A stretch of 10,556 nt of DNA from Actinomycetota bacterium (lineage in GTDB: Bacteria; Actinomycetota; Actinomycetes; Actinomycetales; Microbacteriaceae): positions 1 through 10,556 of the forward strand of contig WLDW01000019.1 in assembly GCA_009704605.1 (NCBI GenBank), read 5' to 3'. The position numbers were made by a program, and so were the translations under genes. Shown in pieces: positions 1-7,708 of this stretch (the stretch's first letter is position 1; the number at the start of each line of letters is the position of its first letter). The notes under the pieces were generated by a model, which ran no database searches, was not told the DNA's origin, and was given only the letters and a program-made list of their open reading frames with translations.

Positions 1-461
1 AAGCTGTAGATGTTTACTTCACGAGCCTTTAGCTCGACCTCTTCACCTGCTCGAACAAGGTCATAGGCTCTCTTGCCAGCTACCTTTATGGCACTGACCG
101 AAGATGGGGTTTGCATAATGACGCCAGTTAGCTTGGCAATCTCGCGCGCGATATCCTCATCGCTCAGTTTTGCAATTTCATCGGGGTTAGTGGAGGAGAT
201 TACTTCCGATTCGGAATCATCGGAAATCGTTTGCTGGCCGAGGCGAATTGTCGCTTCATAGGTTTTATCGGCACCGACCAAAAAGGTAAGTAGCTTGGTT
301 CCAGATTCAATGCCAAGTACTAATAGTCCGGTTGCTAGTGGATCAAGGGTTCCAGCGTGGCCGACTTTTTTAGTCCCAACCGCCTTGCGCACTTTGGCAA
401 CAACATCGTGACTGGTCCAGCCAGTTGGTTTATCAATCAAAACCAAACCTGGGGTGGCCAA
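1..461 (-). CDS. truB: tRNA pseudouridine(55) synthase TruB (3' end missing)
   Basis: TruB isomerises U55 to pseudouridine in the T-psi-C loop of tRNAs. About 153 residues are present, and the C-terminal part, including any PUA-like region, lies beyond the left edge. The reading begins MATPGLVLIDKPTGWTSHDV, the standard TruB opening. The catalytic motif GHAGTLDP follows at residues 34-41, with the nucleophilic aspartate at about D40. Later come LTGVIMQTPSSVSAIK and GKRAYDLVRAGEEVELKAR, both conserved TruB blocks. I chose a TTG start at 461-459: no ATG or GTG lies in frame before the conserved LIDKPTG block, and an AGGA sequence sits 6 nt upstream. It starts two bases after the rbfA stop, so translation of the two is probably coupled. 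Identity is very secure; the exact start is fairly secure. Confidence 0.95.
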   Translation of the reverse strand, partial: MATPGLVLIDKPTGWTSHDVVAKVRKAVGTKKVGHAGTLDPLATGLLVLGIESGTKLLTFLVGADKTYEATIRLGQQTISDDSESEVISSTNPDEIAKLSDEDIAREIAKLTGVIMQTPSSVSAIKVAGKRAYDLVRAGEEVELKAREVNIYS

Positions 462-463
462 GA

Positions 464-901
464 TTAGTCCTGATCTTCTTGGGTCTTTGGTTCCTTGTAA
501 GGGTTTAGCTCCCCCGCATAGTTAGCTGATGCTGCAATCTTGGCAACTTGAGCATCTCTGGCTCTGGCTTCTGCAAGTAAATCGTTTAGGTGAGCTGCGT
601 TCTCAGGAAGCTCGTCAGCGATGAATTCAAGAGTTGGAGTGAGCCTGATGGATAGGTTGTGTCCAACATCGCCTCGAATCCGACCGGTGTTTCTTTTTAT
701 GATCTCGTTTGATCTGGCGCGGTCTTCATCGGTGCCGTACACGGTGTAAAAGATCTGTGCGTGCTGCAAATCTGGAGTCACTTTTACTTCGGTGAGTGTG
801 ACAAAACCCAGATCTGGGTCTTTCACGGTTTTCTCCAACGACTCTGCCACCAAAACCTTGATACGTTCGGCGAGCTTGCGAGCGCGAGCTACATCGACCA
901 T
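464..901 (-). CDS. rbfA: 30S ribosome-binding factor RbfA
   Basis: RbfA is a small KH-fold protein that binds the immature 30S subunit and helps 16S rRNA 5'-end maturation, notably in the cold. The protein has 145 residues. The N-terminal helix (ARARKLAERIKVLVAESLEK), the strand FVTLTEVKVTPDLQHAQIFY at about 33-52, and the signature around residues 77-97 (GDVGHNLSIRLTPTLEFIAD) all fit the family. The last 25 residues form a polar, acidic tail that looks disordered. The ATG at 901 lies two bases after the infB stop. Its best ribosome site is an AGGG inside the last codons of infB, with a 7-nt spacer, so it probably depends on infB translation. The infB-rbfA-truB order is the conserved bacterial one. 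Confidence 0.95.
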   Translation of the reverse strand: MVDVARARKLAERIKVLVAESLEKTVKDPDLGFVTLTEVKVTPDLQHAQIFYTVYGTDEDRARSNEIIKRNTGRIRGDVGHNLSIRLTPTLEFIADELPENAAHLNDLLAEARARDAQVAKIAASANYAGELNPYKEPKTQEDQD

Positions 902-903
902 TT

Positions 904-3504
904 CTAGACCCTAGGCTTCTCGCGCATCTCGAAGGTTTCAATGATGTCCTCGAGTTGCAAGTCGTTGAATCCAGCTAGACCAATTCCACACTCGAAGTCA
1001 GTCTTGACTTCGCTAGCGTCGTCCTTGAATCTCTTGAGCGATTCGACCTTGACGTTGTCGATAATGACCTCGCCACCACGAAGCACCCTGGCCAAAGCGT
1101 TTCTCTTGATTGATCCAGATCGAACAATCGATCCAGCGATTGTTCCCACCTTGGAAGACTTGAATAGTTCGCGAACCTCAGCTGTTCCAAGCTGGAATTC
1201 TTCGTATTCAGGCTTGAGCATGCCCTTCAGGGACTTCTCGATATCCTCTAGGGCTGCGTAAATAACCGAGTAGAAACGGATGTCAACACCCTCACGGTCG
1301 GCTCTTTCCTTCGCCTTGTTATCTGGGCGAACGTTGAGTCCGATGATGATTGCGTTATCAACAGGTGCTAGGTTCACGTCGGACTCTGTTACCGCACCAA
1401 CACCGCGGTGGATAATGCGAAGCTGAACGGAATCGTCGATCTCGATCTTTAGTAGCGAGTCTTCCAGGGCTTCAACGGCACCGGAAACGTCTCCCTTGAT
1501 AACCAAGTTGAGCGATTCGACCTTCCCGTCTTCAAGTGCCTTGCTGAAGTCTTCGAGGCTGACGCGCTTTCTAGTCTTGGCAAGCAGTGCGTTTCTATCT
1601 GCTGCTTCACGCTTTTCGGCAATTTGTCTTGCCTGGCGCTCGTCTTCGGTAACAACAAAGGTGTCACCTGCACGAGGGACACTTTGTAGACCTAGCACCT
1701 GAACTGGTCTAGAAGGTGTGGCTTGCTCTACGGCTTCGCCATCTTCGTTGAACATCGCGCGCACTCGTCCGTGAGCACTTCCGGCAACAATGGAGTCACC
1801 AACGCTCAATGTTCCAGACTGAATCAATACTGTTGCAACCGCTCCGCGGCCCTTGTCTAGGTTTGCTTCGATAGCAACACCGCGAGCGTCCTTGTTTGGG
1901 TTCGCGCGCATATCAAGTGCTGCGTCTGCGGTAAGAAGCACTGCGTCCAGTAGCTCAGTAATTCCCTGCTTCTTCAAAGCAGATACTGGTACGAACATGA
2001 CGTCACCGCCATACTCTTCGGCAACCAAGTTGAACTCGGTTAGCTGCTGCTTGACCTTGTCTGGGTTGGCGCCTTCTTTATCAATCTTGTTTATCGCAAC
2101 CACAATTGGCACACCTGCGGACTGGGCGTGGTTTAGTGCCTCAATGGTCTGTGGCATAACGCCATCATCAGCTGCAACAACCAAGATTGCGATGTCAGTT
2201 ACCTGAGCACCACGAGCTCGCATAGCCGTGAAGGCCTCGTGACCCGGGGTGTCAATAAAGGTAATGGCTCGATCGATACCCTCGTGGGTGGTGTGCACCT
2301 GGTAGGCGCCGATGTGCTGAGTGATTCCACCAGCCTCACCAGCTTGGACGTTGGCATTACGAATTGAGTCCAGCAGTGCAGTCTTTCCGTGGTCAACGTG
2401 ACCCATAACGGTAACTACCGGTGGGCGACTAACCAGGTCTTCTTCTTCGTCGTCGTAATCAGCCGAAACATCCAAACCAAAGCCTTCAAATAGCTCACGT
2501 TCTTCGTCCTCAGGAGAAACAACCTCAATCTTGTAACCAAGCTCTTCTCCAAGAATCTGGAAAGTCTCTTCGTCTAGCGACGCGGTAGCTGTTGCCATCT
2601 GACCAAGTGCAAATAGCACTGTGATCAGCTGACCAGCATTGGCATCAATCTTGTCGGCAAAGTCCTGAATCGAAGCTCCGCGGCGCAATCTGATTACTGT
2701 TGTGCCATCTCCTCTTGGAACAACTGCTCCACCAAGACTTGGAACACTTCTTTGTTCGAATTCTTCTCTCTTCGCGCGCTTTGACTTTCTGGCCTTTGAT
2801 TGACCTCTTGCGCCACCTTTACCAAAAGCACCTGCTGTACCGCCGCCAACACCGCGACCTCTACCGCCAGCTGAAGGACGACCTGGGAAACCTCCCGGTG
2901 CACCTCCACCCAATCCAGGTTTCGCAGATCCAAATCCTGGACGTGCGCCTCCGGCACCACCTGGTCTTGAACCACCTGGTCGAAATTCGCCACCTTCTGG
3001 TCTAGATCCAGGTCTAGGTGAACCCGGTCTTGGTGTGCCAGGTCTTGCCATACCTTGTGAGGCGTTGAATGGATTGTTTCCAGGTCTTGTCATTGGACGA
3101 GGAATTCCCATTCCCTGACTGGATGCGAATGGATTATTTCCAGGTCTTGGAATACCCGGAGTGGTTGGAGAAACTTTTGGCTCTTTCGGAGCATCGGTAA
3201 TTGAGCTCGGTGCAAGACGAGATGTTTTTGGCTTTACTTCTTTTGTGGTCTCAGCGGGAACAACTGTCTCTTCTTCTGCAGCTGGAGCATCAGCTTTTGC
3301 TTTAGGAGCTGCTTTAGGTTTGGCAACTTTTTTCTCTTGAGGCTTGGCGTCAGGAAACGCAGCGCGCAGCTTCTTAGCCACTGGGGGTGCAATTGTTGAA
3401 GATCCAGATTTGACGTATTCGCCAAGTTCTTCTAATTTGGCCAAAGCCACCTTGGTGTCAATGCCAAGTTCTTTAGCTACGTCGTAAACACGTGGTAGCG
3501 CCAC
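904..3504 (-). CDS. infB: Translation initiation factor IF-2
   Basis: IF2 is the GTPase that delivers fMet-tRNA to the 30S subunit and promotes subunit joining. It is 866 residues long, typical for actinobacteria. Residues 1-50 are an IF2_N domain ([10 protein letters not shown], then [16 protein letters not shown]). Residues about 51-240 are a low-complexity linker, first Ala/Lys/Pro-rich and then Gly/Pro/Arg-rich, followed by a basic stretch and a second IF2_N-like segment at about 268-330. The G domain carries GHVDHGKT (368-375), GGITQHIG (392-399), DTPGHE (418-423) and NKID (472-475); domains II, III and IV, the last binding fMet-tRNA, follow. The start is GTG at 3504: an in-frame TAA lies immediately upstream and an AGGAG sits 6 nt away. 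Identity is certain. Confidence 0.98.
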   Translation of the reverse strand: MALPRVYDVAKELGIDTKVALAKLEELGEYVKSGSSTIAPPVAKKLRAAFPDAKPQEKKVAKPKAAPKAKADAPAAEEETVVPAETTKEVKPKTSRLAPSSITDAPKEPKVSPTTPGIPRPGNNPFASSQGMGIPRPMTRPGNNPFNASQGMARPGTPRPGSPRPGSRPEGGEFRPGGSRPGGAGGARPGFGSAKPGLGGGAPGGFPGRPSAGGRGRGVGGGTAGAFGKGGARGQSKARKSKRAKREEFEQRSVPSLGGAVVPRGDGTTVIRLRRGASIQDFADKIDANAGQLITVLFALGQMATATASLDEETFQILGEELGYKIEVVSPEDEERELFEGFGLDVSADYDDEEEDLVSRPPVVTVMGHVDHGKTALLDSIRNANVQAGEAGGITQHIGAYQVHTTHEGIDRAITFIDTPGHEAFTAMRARGAQVTDIAILVVAADDGVMPQTIEALNHAQSAGVPIVVAINKIDKEGANPDKVKQQLTEFNLVAEEYGGDVMFVPVSALKKQGITELLDAVLLTADAALDMRANPNKDARGVAIEANLDKGRGAVATVLIQSGTLSVGDSIVAGSAHGRVRAMFNEDGEAVEQATPSRPVQVLGLQSVPRAGDTFVVTEDERQARQIAEKREAADRNALLAKTRKRVSLEDFSKALEDGKVESLNLVIKGDVSGAVEALEDSLLKIEIDDSVQLRIIHRGVGAVTESDVNLAPVDNAIIIGLNVRPDNKAKERADREGVDIRFYSVIYAALEDIEKSLKGMLKPEYEEFQLGTAEVRELFKSSKVGTIAGSIVRSGSIKRNALARVLRGGEVIIDNVKVESLKRFKDDASEVKTDFECGIGLAGFNDLQLEDIIETFEMREKPRV
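3068..3149 (-). repeat. 60-bp (20-codon) tandem repeat within the infB linker
   Basis: Two 22-bp stretches at 3068-3089 and 3128-3149 differ at one position and lie exactly 60 bp apart. They encode [13 protein letters not shown] (residues 120-132) and [13 protein letters not shown] (residues 140-152) of IF2. The period of 20 codons keeps frame. The downstream [14 protein letters not shown] stretch continues as shorter PRPG repeats. This looks like an in-frame duplication in the disordered linker, a part of IF2 known to vary between species. Confidence 0.75.
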
Positions 3505-3510
3505 TTACTT

Positions 3511-3515
3511 CTCCT
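3511..3515 (-). promoter_or_regulatory. Shine-Dalgarno of infB
   Basis: AGGAG on the minus strand, 6 nt before the GTG at 3504. Together with the in-frame TAA directly before the GTG, it fixes the infB start. Confidence 0.8.
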
Positions 3516-3520
3516 GTCTG

Positions 3521-3543
3521 GGCCTTCCCAAACAGGGCAGGCC
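3521..3543 (-). promoter_or_regulatory. Hairpin just upstream of the infB ribosome site
   Basis: On the minus strand GGCCT pairs with AGGCC, then comes one G-A mismatch, then CCC pairs with GGG around a UGUUU loop. The stem ends 5 nt before the AGGAG of infB. It has no U-tract after it, so it is not an intrinsic terminator. It could affect ribosome access or mRNA processing; this role is inferred from position only. Confidence 0.5.
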
Positions 3544-3623
3544 ATTAAAGCTGTTGGACACTCATTTCGAGCTACTCATTTATTTGCCAACATCTTTTCT
3601 ACCTGTTCTAGTTTTTTCGTTTT

Positions 3624-3660
3624 GAATCAGAAAGTTGGCCATTTGGGGCCAAATTGATTC
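3624..3660 (-). promoter_or_regulatory. Two-part hairpin downstream of nusA
   Basis: On the minus strand GAATCA pairs with TGATTC (outer stem) and TTGGCC pairs with GGCCAA (inner stem) around a CCAAAT loop. A 2-nt/5-nt internal loop separates the two 6-bp stems. It is followed by an A-rich stretch, not a U-tract, so an intrinsic terminator on this strand is unlikely. It may be an RNase site, a 3'-end protector for nusA mRNA or part of an infB leader. Confidence 0.5.
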
Positions 3661-3694
3661 TTTCCCTATTCTAGCCCCAAAGGGCGAAAGCGCT

Positions 3695-4672
3695 CTAGTC
3701 GCCTTCGAGAATACTGTCGGGCTGAATATCTATCTTGGCCCCGGTCAACTTGGCAGCCAATCGGGCATTTTGACCCTCTTTACCGATAGCGAGCGATAGC
3801 TGGAAATCGGGGACCAGTACCCGCACCTGGCGCTCTTCGGCATTGATCATATAAGCGCTCGATGCCTTCGCCGGGGACAAAGCCTGGGTGACAAACTCGG
3901 TCAAATCTTCGGAATAGTCCACGATGTCAATCTTTTCGTCGTTTAGCTCAGACTGAACGGCCCTGACCCGCTGGCCAAGTTCTCCAATGCAAGCTCCCTT
4001 GGCATTAATGGCAGGGTCCTTGGCTCGAACGGCAATCTTGGTGCGGTGCCCAGCTTCTCTGGCGACAGAAACAATCTCGACTACGCCTTCAGCAATTTCT
4101 GGAACCTCAAGTGCAAAGAGTTTTCTAACCAATCCGGGGTGGGTTCTAGAAACAGTAACCTGAGGGCCTTTGGTGCCCTTAGAAACGTTGGTCACGTAAA
4201 CGCGAATTCTCTTGCCGTGGGCATAGTCCTCACCTGGAACTTGCTCTTCTGGGGGCATGATGGCTTCAATTGATCCAAGGTCAACATAGACCATGTATTG
4301 GCGCTGACCCTGCTGGATTGTTCCAGCAACTATGTCCCCGTCTTTACCCTTGAACTCACCAAAGACACCTTCGTCGTTGATCTCGCGCAATCTGGTGGCA
4401 ATTACCTGCTTGGCAGCCCCAGCTGCAATTCGGCCAAAGTTATCAGGCGTGGCTTCGGTTTCACCGGTTTGGTTGCCTTCTTCATCGAGCACGGCAGTGA
4501 AGATAAGAACGTGGCCGGTTTGTTGATCCAGGTGGGCGCGGGCTTTATCGGTGTTACCGATGTTGCGGTGGTAGGCGGCTAGCACCGCGGCCTCGATGAT
4601 TTCAACGAGCTCCTTGAAAGGAATCTCATTCTCGCGCTCAATGTTTTTTAGAACACTTAGGTCGATGTCCAC
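3695..4672 (-). CDS. nusA: Transcription termination/antitermination factor NusA
   Basis: NusA binds RNA polymerase and nascent RNA, promotes pausing and termination, and takes part in rRNA antitermination. With the start chosen here it has 325 residues: an N-terminal RNA polymerase-binding domain (about 1-110), an S1 domain (about 112-177, GDIVAGTIQQGQ onward), KH1 (GxxG at 226-233, GACIGELG) and KH2 (IGKEGQNARLAAKLTG from 296). It ends shortly after KH2, as in other actinobacteria, without the extra acidic repeats of enterobacteria. A frame is open back to a TTG at 4687, but the GTG at 4672-4670 gives MDIDLSVLKNIERENEIPF, the usual actinobacterial N-terminus, and has GGAGGTG 6 nt upstream; the TTG lies almost on top of that site. 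It follows proS by 21 bp. The rimP gene often found before nusA is absent. Confidence 0.97.
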   Translation of the reverse strand: MDIDLSVLKNIERENEIPFKELVEIIEAAVLAAYHRNIGNTDKARAHLDQQTGHVLIFTAVLDEEGNQTGETEATPDNFGRIAAGAAKQVIATRLREINDEGVFGEFKGKDGDIVAGTIQQGQRQYMVYVDLGSIEAIMPPEEQVPGEDYAHGKRIRVYVTNVSKGTKGPQVTVSRTHPGLVRKLFALEVPEIAEGVVEIVSVAREAGHRTKIAVRAKDPAINAKGACIGELGQRVRAVQSELNDEKIDIVDYSEDLTEFVTQALSPAKASSAYMINAEERQVRVLVPDFQLSLAIGKEGQNARLAAKLTGAKIDIQPDSILEGD

Positions 4673-4678
4673 TTGCAA

Positions 4679-4685
4679 CACCTCC
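4679..4685 (-). promoter_or_regulatory. Shine-Dalgarno of nusA, decides the GTG start
   Basis: GGAGGTG on the minus strand, 6 nt before the GTG at 4672. This near-perfect site excludes the in-frame TTG at 4687, which sits only two bases upstream of it. Confidence 0.85.
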
Positions 4686-4693
4686 AAAAGTTC

Positions 4694-6457
4694 TTATTTG
4701 ACTGCAGACAAAACAGAGTCTAGCTTGATAGCCGCTCTTTCCCCAGTCCTTCTGTTCCACAGTTCAACTTCGCCAGTTTCAAGACCCTTACCAACAATCA
4801 CCACGGTTGGAATTCCGATCAACTCAGCATCCGAGAACTTAACTCCAGGTGACACCTTGGCTCGATCATCCAACAGAACTGTCTTTCCGGTGCTCTCGAT
4901 TTCAGCAGCTAGCTTCTCCGCTGCTTCGTAAACTGCATCGTCTTTACCGGCTGCAACCACGTGCACATCCGCAGGACTAACAGATTGCGGCCAAATGAGG
5001 CCCTTGTCATCGTTATTTGCTTCGGCCAAAACCGCAACCAAGCGGGTCACTCCGATTCCGTAGGAGCCCATCGTGACAGTCACAAGCTTGCCGTTTTCGT
5101 CCAATACTTTTAGGTCAAGTGCCTCGGCGTATTTTCTACCCAGCTGGAAAACGTGACCGATTTCAATACCTCTTGCAAGCTCCAGCTCCCCAGAACCATC
5201 GGGGGCCAGGTCCCCTGCGCGAACCTCCGCGATGTCGGCAACACCATCGGCGCTAAAGTCGCGACCCATAACCAACCCAAAAATGTGCTTCTCGTTTTCG
5301 TTGGCTCCAGTTACCCAAGAGCTTCCCATAACTACCCTCGGGTCAACTAGATACTTGATGCCAGATGCAGCTTTTGCGCCGAGGAATTGAGCACCCGCTT
5401 TTGTTGGGCCAATGTATCCCTTGACTAGAACTTTGTACTTGGCAAAATCTTCGTCGGTTGCTTGAGCTACCTGGTCGGTTCCAAAAAATGCTTCCGCTCG
5501 TTTTTGGTCAACTTCGCGATCTCCAGGAATACCAACAATCACAATCTCGGTTTTGCCTTCGGCTGAGGTTACAGCTAGCACAACATTCTTTAACGTGTCG
5601 GCTGCACTCCAACTAGAGCCATCATGCTTTTTGACCTTGGAGTTAGCTAACTCAACGAGAGTCTTAATCGTTGGTGTGTTAGGTGAATCGTGCACTTCTG
5701 CTGCTGGTGATGCAGAAAAATCAATTTCGGCTGGCGCAACGGACTGCACCGCTTCTACGTTTGCCGCGTAACCGCCAGCAGATCTAACAAAAGTGTCTTC
5801 CCCGATTGGTGAAGGCGATAGGAACTCTTCCGATTTTGATCCACCCATTGCTCCTGCGTCTGCTTTTACGATTACGTACTCCACACCTAACCTGGTGAAG
5901 ATTCGCTCGTAGGCCGCGCGCTGCGCTTGATAGGAAACTTCCAACCCTTCGTCATTTACGTCGAAGCTGTAAGCGTCTTTCATTACAAATTCGCGACCGC
6001 GCAGCAATCCAGCACGTGGCCTTGCCTCGTCGCGATATTTGTTTTGTATTTGATACAAAGAAAGTGGCAGGTCTTTATAGCTCGAGTAAAGATCTTTTAC
6101 CAACAGGGTGAATACTTCTTCGTGTGTTGGAGCCAACAGATAATCCGCTTTTTTGCGGTCTTGAAGTCTGAATAAGTTATCGCCGTATTCGCTCCAGCGA
6201 CCGGTTACTTCATATGGTTCTCTTGGCAAAAGAGCTGGGAAAAACACTTCTTGAGAGCCGGCAGCAGCCATTTCCTCGCGGATGATCTTTTCAATCTTGG
6301 CCTTGACCATAAGTCCCAGCGGTAACCAGGTGTAAATACCTGGAGCTGCGCGTCGTATGTATCCTGCTCTAAGAAGAAGTCTGTGACCTTGAACATCAGC
6401 GTCAGAGGGGTCTTCTCGCAATGTGCGAAGGAAGAGTTGGCTTAGACGGATAGGCAT
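4694..6457 (-). CDS. proS: Prolyl-tRNA synthetase, bacterial type
   Basis: This class II synthetase charges tRNA-Pro. It is 587 residues long, the length expected of the bacterial form with an editing domain. The class II core shows [14 protein letters not shown] (36-48, motif 1 region), the PTHEE loop (110-114), motif 2 at about 136-162 ([12 protein letters not shown], then [10 protein letters not shown]) and motif 3 (GSYGIGVTR, 464-472). An INS editing domain, which clears mischarged Ala-tRNA-Pro, fits residues about 224-405. [12 protein letters not shown] at 434-445 follows, and the C-terminal anticodon-binding domain covers about 495-587. The ATG start gives [15 protein letters not shown], the normal N-terminus. 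There is no good ribosome site (at best TGAG), but a TAACAT box lies 7 nt upstream. The ispG stop is 24 nt upstream and in the same frame. Confidence 0.97.
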   Translation of the reverse strand: MPIRLSQLFLRTLREDPSDADVQGHRLLLRAGYIRRAAPGIYTWLPLGLMVKAKIEKIIREEMAAAGSQEVFFPALLPREPYEVTGRWSEYGDNLFRLQDRKKADYLLAPTHEEVFTLLVKDLYSSYKDLPLSLYQIQNKYRDEARPRAGLLRGREFVMKDAYSFDVNDEGLEVSYQAQRAAYERIFTRLGVEYVIVKADAGAMGGSKSEEFLSPSPIGEDTFVRSAGGYAANVEAVQSVAPAEIDFSASPAAEVHDSPNTPTIKTLVELANSKVKKHDGSSWSAADTLKNVVLAVTSAEGKTEIVIVGIPGDREVDQKRAEAFFGTDQVAQATDEDFAKYKVLVKGYIGPTKAGAQFLGAKAASGIKYLVDPRVVMGSSWVTGANENEKHIFGLVMGRDFSADGVADIAEVRAGDLAPDGSGELELARGIEIGHVFQLGRKYAEALDLKVLDENGKLVTVTMGSYGIGVTRLVAVLAEANNDDKGLIWPQSVSPADVHVVAAGKDDAVYEAAEKLAAEIESTGKTVLLDDRAKVSPGVKFSDAELIGIPTVVIVGKGLETGEVELWNRRTGERAAIKLDSVLSAVK

Positions 6458-6464
6458 GGGCTCA

Positions 6465-6470
6465 ATGTTA
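6465..6470 (-). promoter_or_regulatory. Possible -10 box for a leaderless proS mRNA
   Basis: TAACAT on the minus strand fits TANNNT and ends 7 nt before the proS ATG, the spacing expected if transcription starts at or next to the start codon. No -35 was recognised. It lies inside the 24-bp ispG-proS gap, so it would be an internal operon promoter. Confidence 0.35.
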
Positions 6471-6481
6471 CCGCCACGAGG

Positions 6482-7639
6482 CTACTTGTCTTTGACTAAA
6501 ACCTGCGGTGAGCCAACAAGTGCTGGATCCATCTCAGCCGCCAAGCGGTTAGCTTCCTCAATCAAGGTCGCGACAATCTCGGACTCAGGCACAGTTTTGA
6601 TAACTTCACCCTTTACGAATATCTGACCCTTGCCATTACCAGAAGCAACACCAAGATCTGCCTCGCGGGCTTCACCAGGACCATTTACAACACAACCCAT
6701 AACTGCAACTCGAAGTGGAACGGTTAACTTCTCAAGTCCTGCAGTTACGTCGTTAGCCAGTTTGTAAACATCAACCTGAGCGCGACCACAGCTTGGACAG
6801 CTCACAATTTCTAGCTTGCGTGGCCTGAGATTCAGTGATTCCAGAACCTGAGAACCGACTTTGATTTCCTCGGCGGGTGGAGCAGAAAGCGAAACCCTGA
6901 TTGTGTCGCCGATTCCTTTTGAAAGCAGTGCACCAAAAGCTACCGATGACTTTATGGTTCCCTGGAAGGAAGGTCCCGCCTCGGTAACTCCAAGGTGAAG
7001 TGGCCAGTCTCCTCTTTCCGCAAGCAATTCGTAAGCACGAACCATAACAACAGGGTCGTTGTGCTTTACGGATATCTTGAAGTCGTGAAAGTCGTGCTCT
7101 TCGAACAAGCTAGCTTCCCAAACGGCAGACTCAACCAAAGCCTCCGGAGTTGCCTTGCCATACTTTTCCAAAAGTCTTGGATCTAGCGAGCCGGCATTAA
7201 CACCAATTCGAATAGAAACTCCAGCATCTTTGGCAGCTTTCGCAATTGGACCAATTTGGTTATCAAACTGTCTGATGTTTCCTGGGTTCACTCGAACCGC
7301 ACCGCAACCTGCGTCAATTGCCTGGAAAACATACTTTGACTGGAAGTGAATGTCAGCAATCACCGGGATCTGAGATTTTTTCGCGATGATGTGTAGCACA
7401 TCAGCGTCATCTTGCGATGGGCAGGCAACTCGAACAATGTCACAACCAGAGGCAGTGAGCTCAGCAATCTGCTGCAAGGTTCCATTGATGTCAGTAGTTG
7501 GGGTAGTCGTCATTGACTGCACCGAGATCGGAGCCTCGCTACCAACTTGCACTTTGCCAACCATGATTTGCCTGGTTTTGCGCCTAGGAGTAAGTACAGG
7601 CGGCGGTGGCTTTGGTAGCCCTAGGTTTACAGCTGGCAC
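6482..7639 (-). CDS. ispG: 4-hydroxy-3-methylbut-2-en-1-yl diphosphate synthase IspG
   Basis: IspG (GcpE) is the 4Fe-4S enzyme that reduces methylerythritol cyclodiphosphate to HMBPP, the second-last MEP step. It is 385 residues long. After a Pro-rich leader, the TIM-barrel domain runs from [10 protein letters not shown] (19-28) through [18 protein letters not shown] (71-80), ADIHF, RVNPGNI (116-122), [10 protein letters not shown] and KISVKHNDP. The C-terminal cluster domain supplies three cysteine ligands, C281 and C284 (CPSCGRAQ) and C316 ([10 protein letters not shown]), plus the conserved glutamate E323. The chosen start is GTG at 7639, preceded by GAGGAG 4 nt away. It gives [10 protein letters not shown], typical of relatives as I recall them. 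An out-of-frame ATG overlaps this GTG. It lies 69 bp after rseP and 24 bp before proS, and dxr of the same pathway is two genes upstream. Confidence 0.97.
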   Translation of the reverse strand: MPAVNLGLPKPPPPVLTPRRKTRQIMVGKVQVGSEAPISVQSMTTTPTTDINGTLQQIAELTASGCDIVRVACPSQDDADVLHIIAKKSQIPVIADIHFQSKYVFQAIDAGCGAVRVNPGNIRQFDNQIGPIAKAAKDAGVSIRIGVNAGSLDPRLLEKYGKATPEALVESAVWEASLFEEHDFHDFKISVKHNDPVVMVRAYELLAERGDWPLHLGVTEAGPSFQGTIKSSVAFGALLSKGIGDTIRVSLSAPPAEEIKVGSQVLESLNLRPRKLEIVSCPSCGRAQVDVYKLANDVTAGLEKLTVPLRVAVMGCVVNGPGEAREADLGVASGNGKGQIFVKGEVIKTVPESEIVATLIEEANRLAAEMDPALVGSPQVLVKDK

Positions 7640-7643
7640 ATTG

Positions 7644-7649
7644 CTCCTC
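7644..7649 (-). promoter_or_regulatory. Shine-Dalgarno of ispG
   Basis: GAGGAG on the minus strand, 4 nt before the GTG at 7639 and 2 nt before an overlapping out-of-frame ATG at 7641. The short spacing favours the GTG over the ATG. Confidence 0.75.
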
Positions 7650-7708
7650 GAATAACGGGTCTTAGCCCTTTAAGCATACGCAGGCAAACTCGGTTTACTG
7701 AAATAGCC

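Larger units (their letters stand above)
3505..3694 (-). other. 190-bp nusA-infB spacer with no gene
   Basis: This is the only long gap inside the leftward gene run. No reading frame of useful length is open on the minus strand: stops occur early in all three frames. I see none of the Cys-x-x-Cys-Arg or GRGAY motifs of YlxR, the protein often encoded at this place. The spacer holds two clear inverted repeats (3624-3660 and 3521-3543), a weaker 6-bp pairing between 3552-3557 and 3588-3593, and a direct repeat ACTCATTT (plus strand, 3560-3567 and 3574-3581). No convincing -35/-10 pair was found. A TAGAAT-like box appears on the minus strand near 3668-3673 but has no -35 partner. Confidence 0.7.

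Noticed and set aside
941..2206. Plus-strand open frames opposite infB (such as 941-1261 and 1853-2206)
   Set aside because: They are antisense to a certain gene, are Ser-rich with no recognisable domain, and arise from codon bias of the real frame.
2694..3005. Open frames in other phases over the infB linker, on both strands
   Set aside because: They are low-complexity shadows of the Gly/Pro/Arg codon repeats.
3624..3660. Intrinsic terminator after nusA
   Set aside because: The double stem is followed on the minus strand by an A-rich run, not a U-tract. On the plus strand there is no gene to terminate.
3505..3694. Decayed ylxR between nusA and infB
   Set aside because: No frame on the minus strand stays open and none of the YlxR motifs (Cys-x-x-Cys-Arg, GRGAY) can be recognised in pieces.
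4673..4687. TTG at 4687 as the nusA start
   Set aside because: It overlaps the GGAGGTG region and adds MEVLQ to a protein whose homologues begin at MDID; the GTG at 4672 has the proper spacing.
6458..6484. IspG-ProS read-through fusion because both frames are in phase
   Set aside because: The two share phase with one TAG and eight codons between them, which happens by chance in a third of gene pairs; no read-through signal is seen.
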